From: Archangium lansingense
Lineage (GTDB): Bacteria > Myxococcota > Myxococcia > Myxococcales > Myxococcaceae
Reading direction: 5' to 3'
Length of the DNA stretch: 64,000 nucleotides
NCBI RefSeq assembly: GCF_026626635.1
Contig: NZ_JAPNKA010000001.1
Location: 5,084,001-5,148,000 of the forward strand
Shown: one piece after another, positions 1 to 19,570 of the stretch
How positions within the stretch are numbered: position 1 is the stretch's first letter
How the letters are laid out: each line of letters starts with the position of its first letter
Position numbers and translations under genes: made by a program
Notes under the pieces: model-generated
What the model was told of the DNA's origin: nothing
What the model saw: only the letters and a program-made list of their open reading frames with translations
Databases searched by the model: none

Positions 1-3000
1 GGCCTTCTTCTGGGACGTGGAGGTAGGCACGCAGAATCTGCCCTGGCTGGGAGACCACCGGGTGCAGGGCACCATCATCCTGCCCACCACGGCGTACCTG
101 GACTGGGTGTCCACGGCGGTGCAGTCGGCGCTCGGCCCTGGGCCGTGGACGCTCGAGGACGTGCGCATCAACGAGGCCCTGGCGCTGCTCGGTGACGGCA
201 CGCGCCGGGCTGAGCTCTTGGTGGACGTAGGCTCCACGGGCGCCATCTCCTTCAAGGTGTCCAGCTTCATCCCCACGCCGGGCGGCAGCAGCGCGGAGAT
301 GTGGACGGTGCACGCCCAGGGGCGCGTGCGCGCGTCGGACTCCAACGGGCGCGGTGCGCTGCCTTTCGTGCTGTTGGAGGACGTCCAGCGGCAATGCCAG
401 GAGGTCCGCCTCACCGAGGTTCACTACCTGGACATGGAGCAGCGCGGGCTCCAGTACGGGTCCACCTTCCGGGGCGTCAAGGAGGTGTGGCGCAGGGACG
501 GCGAGGCCTTGGGCCGCATCTCCGCGCCCGAGTCGCTCGGGCCGTCCGCCGAGCTCCACCCCGCGGTGCTCGACGCGGCCCTTCAGGTGTTGCTGGAGGC
601 GCTGCCCGCCGGGGACACCACCTTCGTCCCTGTCCGCCTGCGTCGCTTCGAGGTGCTGCGCAAGGGCACGCCCAAATGGGCCTACGCGCGCCTGCCTCCC
701 CCCGAGTCCTGGCGCAAGGGCACGCCCCTCGAGGGTGATGTCGTCCTGCTCGATGGGCAGGGCATTCCGCTCGCGGAGGTGGAGGGCCTGGAGCTGTCCG
801 CCCTGCCGACGCGCTACGGCCGCGCCCGCTCCGAGCAGGATCGCTCGCTCTTCGAGCTGGCCTGGCGCCGGATGGGCCTGCCCGCGGTGTTCGAGCCAGG
901 CTCGGACAAGGCTCCCTGGCTCATCTTCCAGGATGCGACCGGCGTAGGCGCCTCGCTCGCGGACATGCTGGAGTCGTGGGGTGGCGCCTGCATCCGCGTG
1001 GAGGCGGGCTCGGGCCTGCGCAAGCTGGGGGCCCGTCACTTCGCGGTGACGCCCGGCTCGCGCGAGGATCTGCGCGCGATGCTGCAGCAGTGCCTTCCGT
1101 CCGGTGGCGCCTGCGCGGGCGTGGCCTACCTGTGGGGCCTGGACATGCCGGCTCCGGATGTGCCGGGTGAGCGCGCCATCGACGAGGCGGTGCGGGCCTG
1201 CGGCGGTGCGCTGCGCATCGTCCAGGAGGTGCTGCGGCTGGGGTGGAGAGATCCTCCGCGCCTGTGGCTGGTGACGCGAGGCGCCTACCCGGTGCTGGGC
1301 TCGCCCGCGACGGGTGCGCTCCAGGCGGCGCTCTGGGGACTCGGCCGTGCGGTGGGGCACGAGCACCCGGAGCTGCACTGCACGTGCGTGGACCTGGATC
1401 CCTCCTCGCCCCTGGTGGATGTGGAGGCGCTGGGCCGCGAGCTGGCCGCGCGGGCGGAAGATGAGCAGGTGGCCCTGCGGGCGGGGGGGCGCTTCGTGGC
1501 GCGGCTCGTCCGGCGCTCGGGTGCGAAGGAGCTGATGATGGAGCCGCTGCTGCCCGCGGCGGGTCGGCCCTTCCAGGTGGAGACGCCTCCGGCGGGTTCC
1601 TTCGGCGGCGTGTCGGTGCGCATGGCCGAGCGGCGCAAGCCTGGCAAGGGTGAGGTGGAGATCGCCGTCGAGGCCTCGGCCCTCAACTTCATCGACGTGA
1701 TGAAGACCATGGGCCTCTACGTCATCAAGGGCAAGGGCGGCGCTCCCGGGGTGCCGCTGGAGGGCCTGCCGCTGGGGCTCGACTGCGCCGGCCGCGTGGT
1801 GTCGGTAGGCGAGGGAGTGACGGACCTGAAGGTCGGGGACGAGGTGGTGGCGTTCACGCCTTCGGCGATGGCCTCGCACGTCGTCACGGATGCGCGCTTC
1901 GCCGTGCGCCGCCCCCAGGGAATGAGCGCGGCGGAGGCCAGCTCCATCCCGAGCGTCTTCATGACGGCCTGGTACGCGCTGCACCACCTGGCCCGGCTGC
2001 AGAAGGGCGAGCGCGTCCTCATCCACTCGGCCGCGGGTGGACTGGGGCTCGCGGCGGTGCAGATCGCCCAGGCCCTGGGGGTGGAGGTGTTCGCCACCGC
2101 GGGCACGCCGGAGAAGCGCGATCTGCTGCGCTCGCTGGGCATCCAGCACGTGATGGACTCGCGCACGCTGGCCTTCGCCGACGAGGTGATGCGCCTAACG
2201 AACGGCGAGGGTGTGGACGCGGTGCTCAACTCCCTCTCAGGCGATGCCATCACCCGGAGCATGGAGGTGCTGGCGCCGGATGGCCGCTTCCTGGAGGTGG
2301 GCAACCGCGACATCCACGCCGGACGCGCGTTGGACCTGTCGCAGTTCAGCCGCCGCCTCATCTACGCGGCCATCGATCTGGTGGGACTGCGGGAGCAGCG
2401 TCCGGCGCTGTGCTCGCGGCTGCTGCACGAGGTGGTGGAGCAGATGGCCTCGGGCACGCTGCGGCCCGTGCGCCACCGTGCGTTCCCCGTGTCGCAGGCC
2501 TCCGAGGCCTTCCGAGAGATGGCGCAGGGCCAGCACGTGGGCAAGCTGGTGGTCACCATGGAGGATCCGGCGCTGCGCGTTGTTCCGCCGCGGCCGGGCT
2601 TCCGGGTGCGCGAGGACGCGACGTACCTCATCACCGGTGGCCTCGGTGGCCTTGGCCTGGAGGCGGCCCACTGGCTGGTGGGGCATGGCGCGCGTCACCT
2701 GCTGCTCCTGGGTCGTGGCACTCCCTCCGATGCCGTCCAGAAGGAGATTGCGTCGCTGCGGGCCGAGGGGGCACACGTGGAGGTGGCCCGGGTGGACGTG
2801 GCGGATGCCCGGCGCCTGTCCGAGGCCGTGGCGCTTGCGCGGGCGAACATGCCCCAGCTCCGGGGCGTGCTGCACTGCGCGGGCGTGCTCGATGACGGCA
2901 CCCTGGAGCAGCAGGAGCCGGCGCGCTTCCGCACGGTGATGGCACCGAAGATCCAGGGCGCCTGGAACCTGCACATGCTCACCCTGGACGAGCCGCTGGA

Positions 3001-3843
3001 CTTCTTCGTCCTCTACTCGTCCATGTCCGGGCTGTTGGGGCTGCCGGGCCAGGGCAACTACGCGGCGGCGAACGCGGCCATGGATGCGCTGGCACACCAC
3101 AGGCGTCAGCAGGGCCTGGCGGCGCTGAGCGTGAACTGGGGTCCCTTCTCCGAGGTGGGCCTGGCCGCTGCGCACTCCAACCGTGGCGAGCGCTTGGCGG
3201 GCCAGGGCATGGCGAGCTTCACTCCACGCCAGGGTGCGCAGTTGCTCGAGCGCCTGCTGGCGGAGGGCGCGGTGCACGTGGGCGCGGTGGCGCTCGATGT
3301 GCGTCAGTGGCTGGAGTTCTTCCCGAGCGCGGCGTCGCTGCGCGTCTGGGAAGAGCTGGCCGCGGAGAACCATGGTGAGGGCCGCGGACGGTCCGGCTTC
3401 CTGGTGGATCTGCGGCGGGCCGCCTCGCACGAGCGGACGGGCGTGCTGGAGAACTACCTGCGTGACCGGCTCGCCCAGGTGCTGCGCATCGATCCCTCGC
3501 GCGTGGGGCGGCACGAGCCGTTCCGCGGCCTGGGGCTCGACTCGCTGATGAGCCTGGAGCTGCGCAACCGCATCGAGGCCGCGCTGGACCTGAAGCTGTC
3601 GGTGACGCTGCTGTGGGCGCACTCCACCCTGGCGGCACTGGCGGTGTACCTGCTGGAGCAGCTCGGACTCACGCCGCCCAAGCAGAACGACGCACCGCCT
3701 CCCTCGGCCCCGGTGGAGCAGGTGCTCATGATGAACCGGCCCTCCGCACCCGCGGAGCCCGAGGCCCACCAGCTCGCCGAGCTGTCGGAAGGCAAGCTGC
3801 TCGAGATGGTGGACGACGTGCTGGCGGGCTGGGAGGACGCGAA

Positions 3844-3847
<4 letters not shown>
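1..3847 (+). CDS. Type I PKS, partial: DH-ER-KR-ACP end of a fully reducing module
   Basis: The reading frame is open from the first bases (in frame from position 2), so the KS and AT lie upstream of the window. The dehydratase motif HRVQGTIILP (HxxxGxxxxP, His at 56-58) and the partner motif LHPAVLDAALQ near 560 are intact. An enoylreductase follows (about 1600-2580) with the nucleotide-binding stretch SAAGGLGLAAVQIAQ. The ketoreductase (about 2600-3350) has TGGLGGLG, an LDD motif typical of B-type KRs, and the catalytic NYAAAN region. The ACP carries GLDSLMS with the phosphopantetheine Ser at 3542. The acidic C-terminus (LSEGKLLEMVDDVL) looks like a docking helix. The stop overlaps the GTG start of the next gene (GTGA), so the two are co-transcribed. 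The module should reduce a beta-keto group fully to a methylene. Confidence 0.95.
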
Positions 3848-13398
<9,551 letters not shown>

Positions 13399-13407
13399 GG
13401 GCCGGAC

Positions 13408-15669
13408 ATGTCCGAGGAGATCAACTATCGCCAGCTGCTGCAGCAGCAACTGGTGAAGATTCGCAAGCTGGAGGCGCGGCTGGAGCAGGCCGAGGCTTCG
13501 CGCCGTGAGCCGATCGCCATCGTCGGGATGGCCTGCCGGCTGCCGGGAGGCGTGGAGGGCCCGGAGGACTTCTGGGAGCTGATGGTGAAGGGCGTGGACG
13601 CCACCAGCGACCTTCCGCCGGATCGCTGGGACGCCGAGGCCCTGTATGACCCCGACCCGCAGGCGAAGGGGAAGATCCGCACCCGTCGCGGTGGCTTCCT
13701 GAAGGAAGTGGACCGGTTCGACGCGGGGTTCTTCGGCATCTCTCAGCGAGAAGCGGAGAGCATGGATCCGCAGCAGCGGCTGGTGCTGGAGGTGGCCTGG
13801 GAGGCGTTGGAGCGGGCCGGGCACGCGGTGGATCGCACCCGGAGGGATCGGGTGGGGGTGTTCGTGGGGGTGATGAACAACGACTACGGGCAGCTCGCGC
13901 TGAACGAGGGCGGGCTGGCGGCGATCGATCCCTACTTCATCGGCGCGCGAGCCAACTGCGCCATCCCCGGGAGGCTGTCGTATCTGTTCGGCTTCCAGGG
14001 TCCGAGCCTGGTGGTGGACACGGCGTGTGCATCGTCGCTGGTGGGGGTGCACCTGGCCTGCCAGAGCCTGAGGAACGGCGAGTGCACGATGGCGCTGGCG
14101 GCGGGGGTGAACCTCATCCTCTCGCCGGAGGCGAGTGTCTATCTCTCGTGCAGCGGGGCGCTGGCGCCGGACGGAAGGTGCAAGACCTTCGATGCCTCCG
14201 CGGATGGCTACAGTCGCGCCGAGGCCTGTGGCGTGTTGGTGCTCGAGCGGCTGTCGGATGCACGGGCGCGGGGAGCCAATATCCTCGCGGTCATCCGGGG
14301 CTCGGCGGTGGGGCATGACGGTCCGAGCAGCTCGTTCACGGTGCCGAATGGCGTGGCGCAACAGGCGGTCATCCGTCAGGCGCTGCAGGGCGCGGGGGTA
14401 CAGCCCGCCGAGGTGAGCTACCTGGAAGCGCACGGCACGGGGACGGCGATGGGGGACCCCATCGAGGCAGAGGCGATGTGGTCGGTGCTGAAGGAGGGGC
14501 GCCAGGGTGGCGAGTCGCTGTGGATGGGCTCGGTGAAGACGAACATCGGCTATCCGGAGGCGGCCTCGGGGGTGGTGGGGATGATGAAGGTGGTGCTGGC
14601 GATGCAGGCCAGGCAGTTGCCGGCGCACCTGCACCTGAAGAATCCCAACCCGCACATCGACTGGAAGTCGATGGGTGTGAAGGTGCCGGTGGAGCTGACG
14701 GCGTGGGATCCGACGCAGGGCCGGCGTATCGCGGGGGTGACCTCGTACGGACGGACCGGGACCCTGGCGCACGTGGTGTTGGAGGAAGCGCCCGCGAGGC
14801 CGGAGGTGAAGCGAGAGGTGGAGAGGCCGGAGCACGTGCTGGTGTTGTCGGCGCGGAGCGAGGAGGCGCTGCGTGCGCAGGCGGGCCGTTACGCCCGTCT
14901 CCTGGCGGACGGCCGCGCGGAGCTGGGCGACGTGTGCTTCACGGCAGCGGCAGGGCGCGCACACTTCGAGCATCGCCTTGCGGTGGTGGGCGGCAAGGCC
15001 TCGCAGGTGCGCGAGCGACTCCTGGCGGCGGAGGCGGGGCGTGAACTGGAGGGCCTGGTGACGGGCCGCCCGGTTACAGCCGCACCGAGGGTAGCGTTTG
15101 TCTTCGGTGGAGAAGGGGCCTGGCCCGCGGGCATGGGCCGGGGGTTGTACGAGACGCAGCCCGCCTTCCGCGAGGCGCTGGAGCAGTGCGCGTCGGCCCT
15201 GAAGGGCGTGCTGGAGAAGCCGCTGGTGGAGGTGTTGTACGGTGCTGGAGCCGCGCTGCTGAAGGAGGAGACGTATGGCAGGGCGGTGGTGTTCGCGCTG
15301 GAGTGGGCGCTCTCGCGGATGTGGCGGGCCTGGGGCGTGGTGCCTCGTGTGTCCGTGGGACAGGGCGTAGGTGAGTACGTGGCGGCGGTGGACTCGGGAG
15401 TGCTCGGCCTGGAGGAGGGGTTGCGGCTGGCGGTGGGCAAGGTGCCGCTGGGGCGCAGGGAACTGGGCACGGCCGAGGGCGCCGAGAGCCTTCACCTGAG
15501 CCCCGTCGAAGCGGAGTGGCCGCGGTCGCTGAAGGCGCTGGGGACGCTGTACGTGAAGGGGGTGGGGGTGGACTGGGCCGCCTTCGATGCACCCTACAAG
15601 CGGAGCCGGGCCGACCTGCCGACCTATCCCTTCCAGCGTCAGCGCTACTGGCTCACGCCGGTACGCTAG
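13408..15669 (+). CDS. Terminal PKS protein, KS-AT only, both domains lacking key residues
   Basis: 753 aa, starting 9 bases after the previous stop, with an N-terminal coiled coil (LVKIRKLEARLEQAE) like other docking segments. The KS keeps Cys207 (DTACASS) and His342 (EAHGTGT), but the second catalytic His is Tyr382 (KTNIGYPEA), and the usual GxSGTNAH is GRTGTLAH. The AT is the same shortened form as in module 2 of the preceding protein: the GHSxG serine is Gly653 (GQGVG) and the substrate-specificity region is missing. The post-AT linker (LPTYPFQRQRYW) is present and the protein ends six residues later. There is no ACP, KR or thioesterase. It may be a non-elongating, scaffolding or decaying module. 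The KS-AT block is clearly paralogous to KS2-AT2 of the neighbouring protein. Confidence 0.9.
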   Translation: MSEEINYRQLLQQQLVKIRKLEARLEQAEASRREPIAIVGMACRLPGGVEGPEDFWELMVKGVDATSDLPPDRWDAEALYDPDPQAKGKIRTRRGGFLKEVDRFDAGFFGISQREAESMDPQQRLVLEVAWEALERAGHAVDRTRRDRVGVFVGVMNNDYGQLALNEGGLAAIDPYFIGARANCAIPGRLSYLFGFQGPSLVVDTACASSLVGVHLACQSLRNGECTMALAAGVNLILSPEASVYLSCSGALAPDGRCKTFDASADGYSRAEACGVLVLERLSDARARGANILAVIRGSAVGHDGPSSSFTVPNGVAQQAVIRQALQGAGVQPAEVSYLEAHGTGTAMGDPIEAEAMWSVLKEGRQGGESLWMGSVKTNIGYPEAASGVVGMMKVVLAMQARQLPAHLHLKNPNPHIDWKSMGVKVPVELTAWDPTQGRRIAGVTSYGRTGTLAHVVLEEAPARPEVKREVERPEHVLVLSARSEEALRAQAGRYARLLADGRAELGDVCFTAAAGRAHFEHRLAVVGGKASQVRERLLAAEAGRELEGLVTGRPVTAAPRVAFVFGGEGAWPAGMGRGLYETQPAFREALEQCASALKGVLEKPLVEVLYGAGAALLKEETYGRAVVFALEWALSRMWRAWGVVPRVSVGQGVGEYVAAVDSGVLGLEEGLRLAVGKVPLGRRELGTAEGAESLHLSPVEAEWPRSLKALGTLYVKGVGVDWAAFDAPYKRSRADLPTYPFQRQRYWLTPVR

Positions 15670-15682
15670 GGTTCCGCATGCT

Positions 15683-15717
15683 CCCTCTCCCTTTGGGAGA
15701 GGGCGGGGGGTGAGGGT
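15683..15717 (+). repeat. REP-like palindromic element, copy A
   Basis: A hairpin CCCTCTCCC/GGGAGAGGG is followed by a G-rich tail ending GGTGAGGG. It lies just after the terminal PKS gene and faces an inverted half copy 20 bases downstream, in the space between two converging genes. It may help end transcription, although no U-tract follows. Confidence 0.8.
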
Positions 15718-15737
15718 TTTCAGGAAGCGAGGGGAAG

Positions 15738-15760
15738 ACCCTCACCCTAGCCCTCTCCCA
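15738..15760 (-). repeat. REP-like element, inverted half copy A'
   Basis: The tail and one hairpin arm of the same repeat in opposite orientation (ACCCTCACCC then CCCTCTCCC on the + strand). The second arm is missing. With copy A it makes a tail-to-tail pair between the convergent PKS and response-regulator genes. Confidence 0.7.
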
Positions 15761-15782
15761 GATGGCGACCTGTCGAGCGGAC

Positions 15783-16298
15783 TCAGGCTGGAGCGGGAGG
15801 AGTGTCCTGTGGCCCGGTGAGGGAGAGCGCGAGCTGGCGCACCTCTTGGCCATTGAAGGGCTTCCTCAGCTCCTTCAGCAGCTGGAGATCGCTGAACTCC
15901 TGGAGCAGCTCCTCCCAGGAATAGTCGGAGTAGGCCGAGCAGAGCACCACGCGCAGCGCGGGCGCCACCACGCGCATGCGCCGGAGCGTCTCGGCGCCGT
16001 TCCACCCGGGAGGCATCCGGTAGTCCAGGAACACCAACGCGTAGGGACGGCCAGACGTCAGGGCCTCGCGCACCTTGGTGACACCTTCCTGTCCCTGGAA
16101 TGCGGAGTCCACCTCGAACTCCGGATCGGGGGCGGCTGGGGCACGGGGGGGCGTTGGGCCGAAGAGGGCCTCCTCCAGCAGATCGAGATCATCCCGCGCG
16201 CGGCGCTGCTCGGGGTTGAGGATCCGGCGGAAGTCCGTGTGGATGGCCTCGGAATCATCGATGACGAGGACCCGCTTCTTGCTTGCGCATTGGCTCAT
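15783..16298 (-). CDS. Response regulator receiver protein (copy 1)
   Basis: 171 aa. A single receiver domain with VLVIDDSEAIHTDF near the N-terminus (acidic pocket), the phospho-acceptor in LVFLDYRMPPGWNGAE, the Ser/Thr of VVLCSAYSDYSW and the Lys of LRKPFNG. An insert of about 40 residues separates the first two motifs, and there is no output domain. The start is the ATG preceded by CCAGGAGACTGC, the same leader as in the neighbouring copy. Most residues match copy 2. It is probably phosphorylated by the sensor kinase upstream at 17323-19473. Single-domain regulators of this kind act through protein contacts or as phosphate relays. Confidence 0.9.
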   Translation of the reverse strand: MSQCASKKRVLVIDDSEAIHTDFRRILNPEQRRARDDLDLLEEALFGPTPPRAPAAPDPEFEVDSAFQGQEGVTKVREALTSGRPYALVFLDYRMPPGWNGAETLRRMRVVAPALRVVLCSAYSDYSWEELLQEFSDLQLLKELRKPFNGQEVRQLALSLTGPQDTPPAPA

Positions 16299-16429
16299 GC
16301 AGTCTCCTGGGCCGTAGACCGGTGCAGGTCGCCGAACAGCGTTGTCCGCACGATGACCGCGATGCCCACGCCCCTGGGGAGGAGCGTGGACCGGGTCAGG
16401 GATGAGCGGGGCTGGGAGGAAGGCGGCAT
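16295..16429 (-). pseudogene. Remnant of a second sensor-kinase N-terminus
   Basis: A 44-codon frame whose start reads MPPSSQPRSSLTRSTLLPRG and continues VGIAVIV, ending in TGA that overlaps the ATG of the response regulator (ATGA). It aligns from the first residue with the start of the intact kinase at 19473 (MQPPPRSRAPLARSTLIKMG, then VRIAVVI). The rest of the kinase is absent. The simplest reading is a kinase and regulator pair that was duplicated and then lost nearly the whole kinase. It may still be translated as a leader coupled to the regulator. Confidence 0.7.
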
Positions 16430-16615
16430 GGCGACCTACCGACCCGGAGCGGAGGGCCATGGGCATGCCGGTGAGTCGCCGGCATGTCTGAAGCACACTC
16501 CATCACTGGGTCGGCTGTGACGAATCTGACACCAGAACCGTCACAGGAATTCCTCGTGCCCCGGATGACCAGCGGCTCGCCAGGATGACTCCTGGGCGCT
16601 GGGTGAGAACCCTGC

Positions 16616-17131
16616 TCACCCAGCGGCGGAAGAGTTATTGCTCGGCGTGGTGAGGGTGAGCGCGAGCTGGCGCACTTCCTGGCCGTTGAAGGGCTTCCTC
16701 AGCTCGCGGAGCGTCTGGTGCTCGCCGAACTCCTGGAGCAGCTCCGCCCACGAGTAGTCGGAGTAGGCCGAGCAGAGCACCACGCGCAGCGCGGGAGCGA
16801 CCTCCCGCAGCCGCCTGAGCGTCTCGGCGCCATTCCAGCCAGGAGGCATCCGGTAGTCGAGGAACACCAAGGAGTAGGGGCGGCCAGCCGCCAGGGCCTC
16901 GGTCACCTTGGCGAGGCCTTCCTGTCCCTGGAAGGCGGAGTCCACTTCGAACTCTGGCTCGGCCGCGGCCGTGGCACGGGAGGGCGTCGGGCCGAAGAGG
17001 GCCTCCTCCAGCAGGTCGAGATCGTCTCGACCGCGGCGCTGCTCGGGGTTGAGGATCCGGCGGAAGTCCGTGTGGATGGCCTCGGAATCATCGATGACGA
17101 GGATCCGCCTCTTGTCCGTGGGATTGCTCAT
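16616..17131 (-). CDS. Response regulator receiver protein (copy 2)
   Basis: 171 aa, near-identical in design to the copy at 15783-16298: ILVIDDSEAIHTDF, acceptor Asp in LVFLDYRMPPGWNGAE, SAYSDYSW and RKPFNGQEVRQLAL. There is no output domain. The leader GGCCCAGGAGACTGC before the ATG is shared with copy 1, which fixes the start and shows that the duplication included the ribosome-binding site. It follows the sensor kinase on the same strand with a gap of about 190 bases, so it may have its own promoter. Likely partner: the kinase at 17323-19473. Confidence 0.9.
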   Translation of the reverse strand: MSNPTDKRRILVIDDSEAIHTDFRRILNPEQRRGRDDLDLLEEALFGPTPSRATAAAEPEFEVDSAFQGQEGLAKVTEALAAGRPYSLVFLDYRMPPGWNGAETLRRLREVAPALRVVLCSAYSDYSWAELLQEFGEHQTLRELRKPFNGQEVRQLALTLTTPSNNSSAAG

Positions 17132-17217
17132 GCAGTCTCCTGGGCCGGTGACTCGTTCGAGGGGGCTTCGTGTGGGCCCGACGCGAGGGCACTACACTCA
17201 AGGGAGGGCTACCGGAA

Positions 17218-17255
17218 GTCGCTAGAGTGTCCTGTTTCCGACATGTAGCGACACT
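17218..17255. promoter_or_regulatory. Overlapping inverted repeats upstream of response regulator copy 2
   Basis: Perfect 7-base arms GTCGCTA (17218-17224) and TAGCGAC (17246-17252), overlapped by 6-base arms AGTGTC (17226-17231) and GACACT (17250-17255). They lie in the 190-base gap between the kinase stop and the regulator start and could be a regulator site or a pair of alternative RNA hairpins. No convincing promoter was identified. Confidence 0.35.
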
Positions 17256-17322
17256 GTAAAGTTTTTCTCACATTCTTGCACTACAAACCTCGAACTGTCT
17301 CTCGCGCCGTTTCTCGCACCGT

Positions 17323-19473
17323 CTATGAGGGCGCCGGGAGGAAGGGCAGCTCCAGCGTGAAGGTGGCCCCGTGGCCTGGCCCCTCGCTGTGGACGGTGAG
17401 TGCACCCCCCATCTCCTGGGCCGCCAGGGCGCTGGAGTGCAGGCCGAAGCCATGGCCCTCCTGCCTCGTGGTGAAGCCGTACTGGAAGATGCGGGTGAGC
17501 ATCTCCGGCGCAATGCCCATGCCGTTGTCATGTACCTGGATGCGCACCTGCTCGTTGGCGGTGCGCTCCAGCTTCACGGTGAGCAGCCGCTCGGCGGGAG
17601 GCACTCCATCCATGGCGTACTTGGCGTTGCTGACCAGGTTGACCAGGATCATCAGCGTCTTGTGCTTGTCGGTGAGCAGGGGAGGCAGGTCGGCCAGGTG
17701 GCGCACCACCTTCACCTGGTGGCGGGTGAGCCCGGCGGAGTTGATGCGCAGTGCGTCCTCCACCAGCCCTGCCAGGTGCACGGACTCCTGCAGCCGAGGC
17801 GTGCGCGCGTAGTTCTGCTGCACCTTGACGATGTCTCCCACGTGCTCGGTGTAGCGGCCCACGTCGTCGAGCAGGGAGATGATCTCCAGGCGCTCGTCGA
17901 GCAGGTTCTGGCCCAGCTTGCCGAGGAAGGGCAGGACGTTCTTGCCGCGCTCGTCCTGGGAGAGGAAGGTGCCGATGCTGTCCTGGTTCTCTTGGAGCAG
18001 GCTGGCCACGCGGTCCACTTGTTCCAGGCGCATGCCCGTCATGCGCTCCTTGGCCAGTTGGGCAGAGGTGTAGACGCTGTTGAGCACGTTGCCCACGTTG
18101 TGCAGCACGTTGGTGGCGATCTCCGCCATGCCCGCGCGCCGGGCCGACTGTACGAACTGGACGTGGACCTCCTTCAGCTCGCGGGTGCGTTCCTCGACAC
18201 GCTGCTCCAGGCCCTCGTTGGCCTCGCGCAGGGCCTGCTCGCGGTGCTGAACCTTGTCCGCCATGAGCTGGAAGGAGCAAGCGAGCTGACCCAGCTCGTC
18301 GTTGCGTGAGGTGTCCAGCTCCACGTGGAAGTCACCGGAGGCAATCCGGTCGGTGGCCTGGGTGAAGGCCCCTAGCGGACGGGTGATCTGATGCTTGAGC
18401 ACCCAGGCCATGATGACCAGCTCGAGCACGAGCGACACGAGGCCGAGCAGCAGCACGTAGCGGGCGGCCTGGAGGGCGGGTTTCGCCACGATGGTTTCGG
18501 GGAGCACGGTGACGAAGTTCCAGCCGGGCCCCTGTATCCGTCCTACGGCGAGGTACTCGCTGTGCTCCGGCAGCTCGAGGACGGCCTGCTCAGGCGGACG
18601 GGCTTGCACCCGCTCGACGATGCGACGCAGGTGGTCCGCTTCTATTTCCGGATGGGCGATGACTTTGCCGTCGTCGCGGAAGATGACGTTGGTCGTGCCG
18701 GGCAGGTGGTCGTTGGCGGTGCGCTCCGTCAGCTCCTCCATGAGCACGTCCTGGCTGATCGCCGCGACATGCCGGCCGTCGAGGTCCAGGGGAGTGGTGG
18801 CCGAGGTCATCGATCTGCCACTGACCTCATCCGTGTAGACCTCGGACCAGAGCGTCCGCCGCTCTGGGTTGTTCGCGGGCAGGCTGGTGGCGAAGAACTC
18901 CTGGTCGGTGACCATGAAGCCGGGCTCGGCGTCGAGGATCCACGTGGGGCGCTCGGGCCAGTAGAGGATGATCGGCCCCTCGGGCAGCGTGACAAAGGCG
19001 TCCGTGAAGCGGACGTGGAAGGCGGGCCCGTACGAGGAGAGCACGTCGTAGGAGGCCAGCAACCGGCGGCGCATGCCCTCGTCGAGGGTGACGCCCCGAG
19101 GGACGAAGACGCCCGGCATCTTCGTGCCGTCAAAGCCCTCGCGGCGGCTGCGAACCGTGCCGTCGGGCAGCCGCACGAACAGACTGTCGAAGCGCGCGCC
19201 CACGTCCTCCGGGCCCAGGGTCCGGATGCGCTCCTCCAGGGCCTTCTCGAGGACGGCGAGGTTGTCCTCGGCCAGCAGGAAGATGGCCTGCTCCCGCTGG
19301 ATGCGCTCCGAGACGTGCTGCTCCAGTTGCGCGAGCGCCTCGATGCGCAGCGTGCGGAGCATATGGAGGTAGCTGACGAAGGTTGTTAAGGCGATGACGA
19401 CCGCGATGCGCACGCCCATCTTGATGAGCGTCGAGCGAGCAAGCGGAGCGCGGGAACGAGGAGGGGGCTGCAT
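17323..19473 (-). CDS. Membrane sensor histidine kinase (sensor-HAMP-HATPase)
   Basis: 716 aa. A transmembrane helix at about 19-33, a periplasmic sensor region of about 300 residues, a second helix near 333-356 (YVLLLGLVSLVLELVIMAWV), a HAMP segment (HQITRPLGAF...DELGQLACSF), a coiled coil, and an atypical His box ATNVLHNVGNVLNSV near 457. The ATP-binding region has NLVSNAKYAM, DNGMGI, FTTRQEGHGFGLHSS and a Gly-rich end. The ATG at 19473 is preferred over an in-frame ATG at 19590 because the remnant kinase at 16429 aligns from exactly this residue. Two single-domain response regulators follow on the same strand and are the expected phosphoacceptors. The signal sensed is unknown. Confidence 0.92.
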   Translation of the reverse strand: MQPPPRSRAPLARSTLIKMGVRIAVVIALTTFVSYLHMLRTLRIEALAQLEQHVSERIQREQAIFLLAEDNLAVLEKALEERIRTLGPEDVGARFDSLFVRLPDGTVRSRREGFDGTKMPGVFVPRGVTLDEGMRRRLLASYDVLSSYGPAFHVRFTDAFVTLPEGPIILYWPERPTWILDAEPGFMVTDQEFFATSLPANNPERRTLWSEVYTDEVSGRSMTSATTPLDLDGRHVAAISQDVLMEELTERTANDHLPGTTNVIFRDDGKVIAHPEIEADHLRRIVERVQARPPEQAVLELPEHSEYLAVGRIQGPGWNFVTVLPETIVAKPALQAARYVLLLGLVSLVLELVIMAWVLKHQITRPLGAFTQATDRIASGDFHVELDTSRNDELGQLACSFQLMADKVQHREQALREANEGLEQRVEERTRELKEVHVQFVQSARRAGMAEIATNVLHNVGNVLNSVYTSAQLAKERMTGMRLEQVDRVASLLQENQDSIGTFLSQDERGKNVLPFLGKLGQNLLDERLEIISLLDDVGRYTEHVGDIVKVQQNYARTPRLQESVHLAGLVEDALRINSAGLTRHQVKVVRHLADLPPLLTDKHKTLMILVNLVSNAKYAMDGVPPAERLLTVKLERTANEQVRIQVHDNGMGIAPEMLTRIFQYGFTTRQEGHGFGLHSSALAAQEMGGALTVHSEGPGHGATFTLELPFLPAPS

Positions 19474-19570
19474 GGAGACCTGGGCTGACACGAGTCCCGC
19501 CGCTGGAATTCCTCTCCGGAGCGGGCGGGGCGTTGCCCGCCAGCAGGGTGTGCCGGAGATGAAGGCGCGT

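Noticed and set aside
17256..17322. Sigma54-type promoter before response regulator copy 2
   Set aside because: TGCAAG and TTTACA elements are present but the GG-N10-GC spacing is missing, so no promoter was called.
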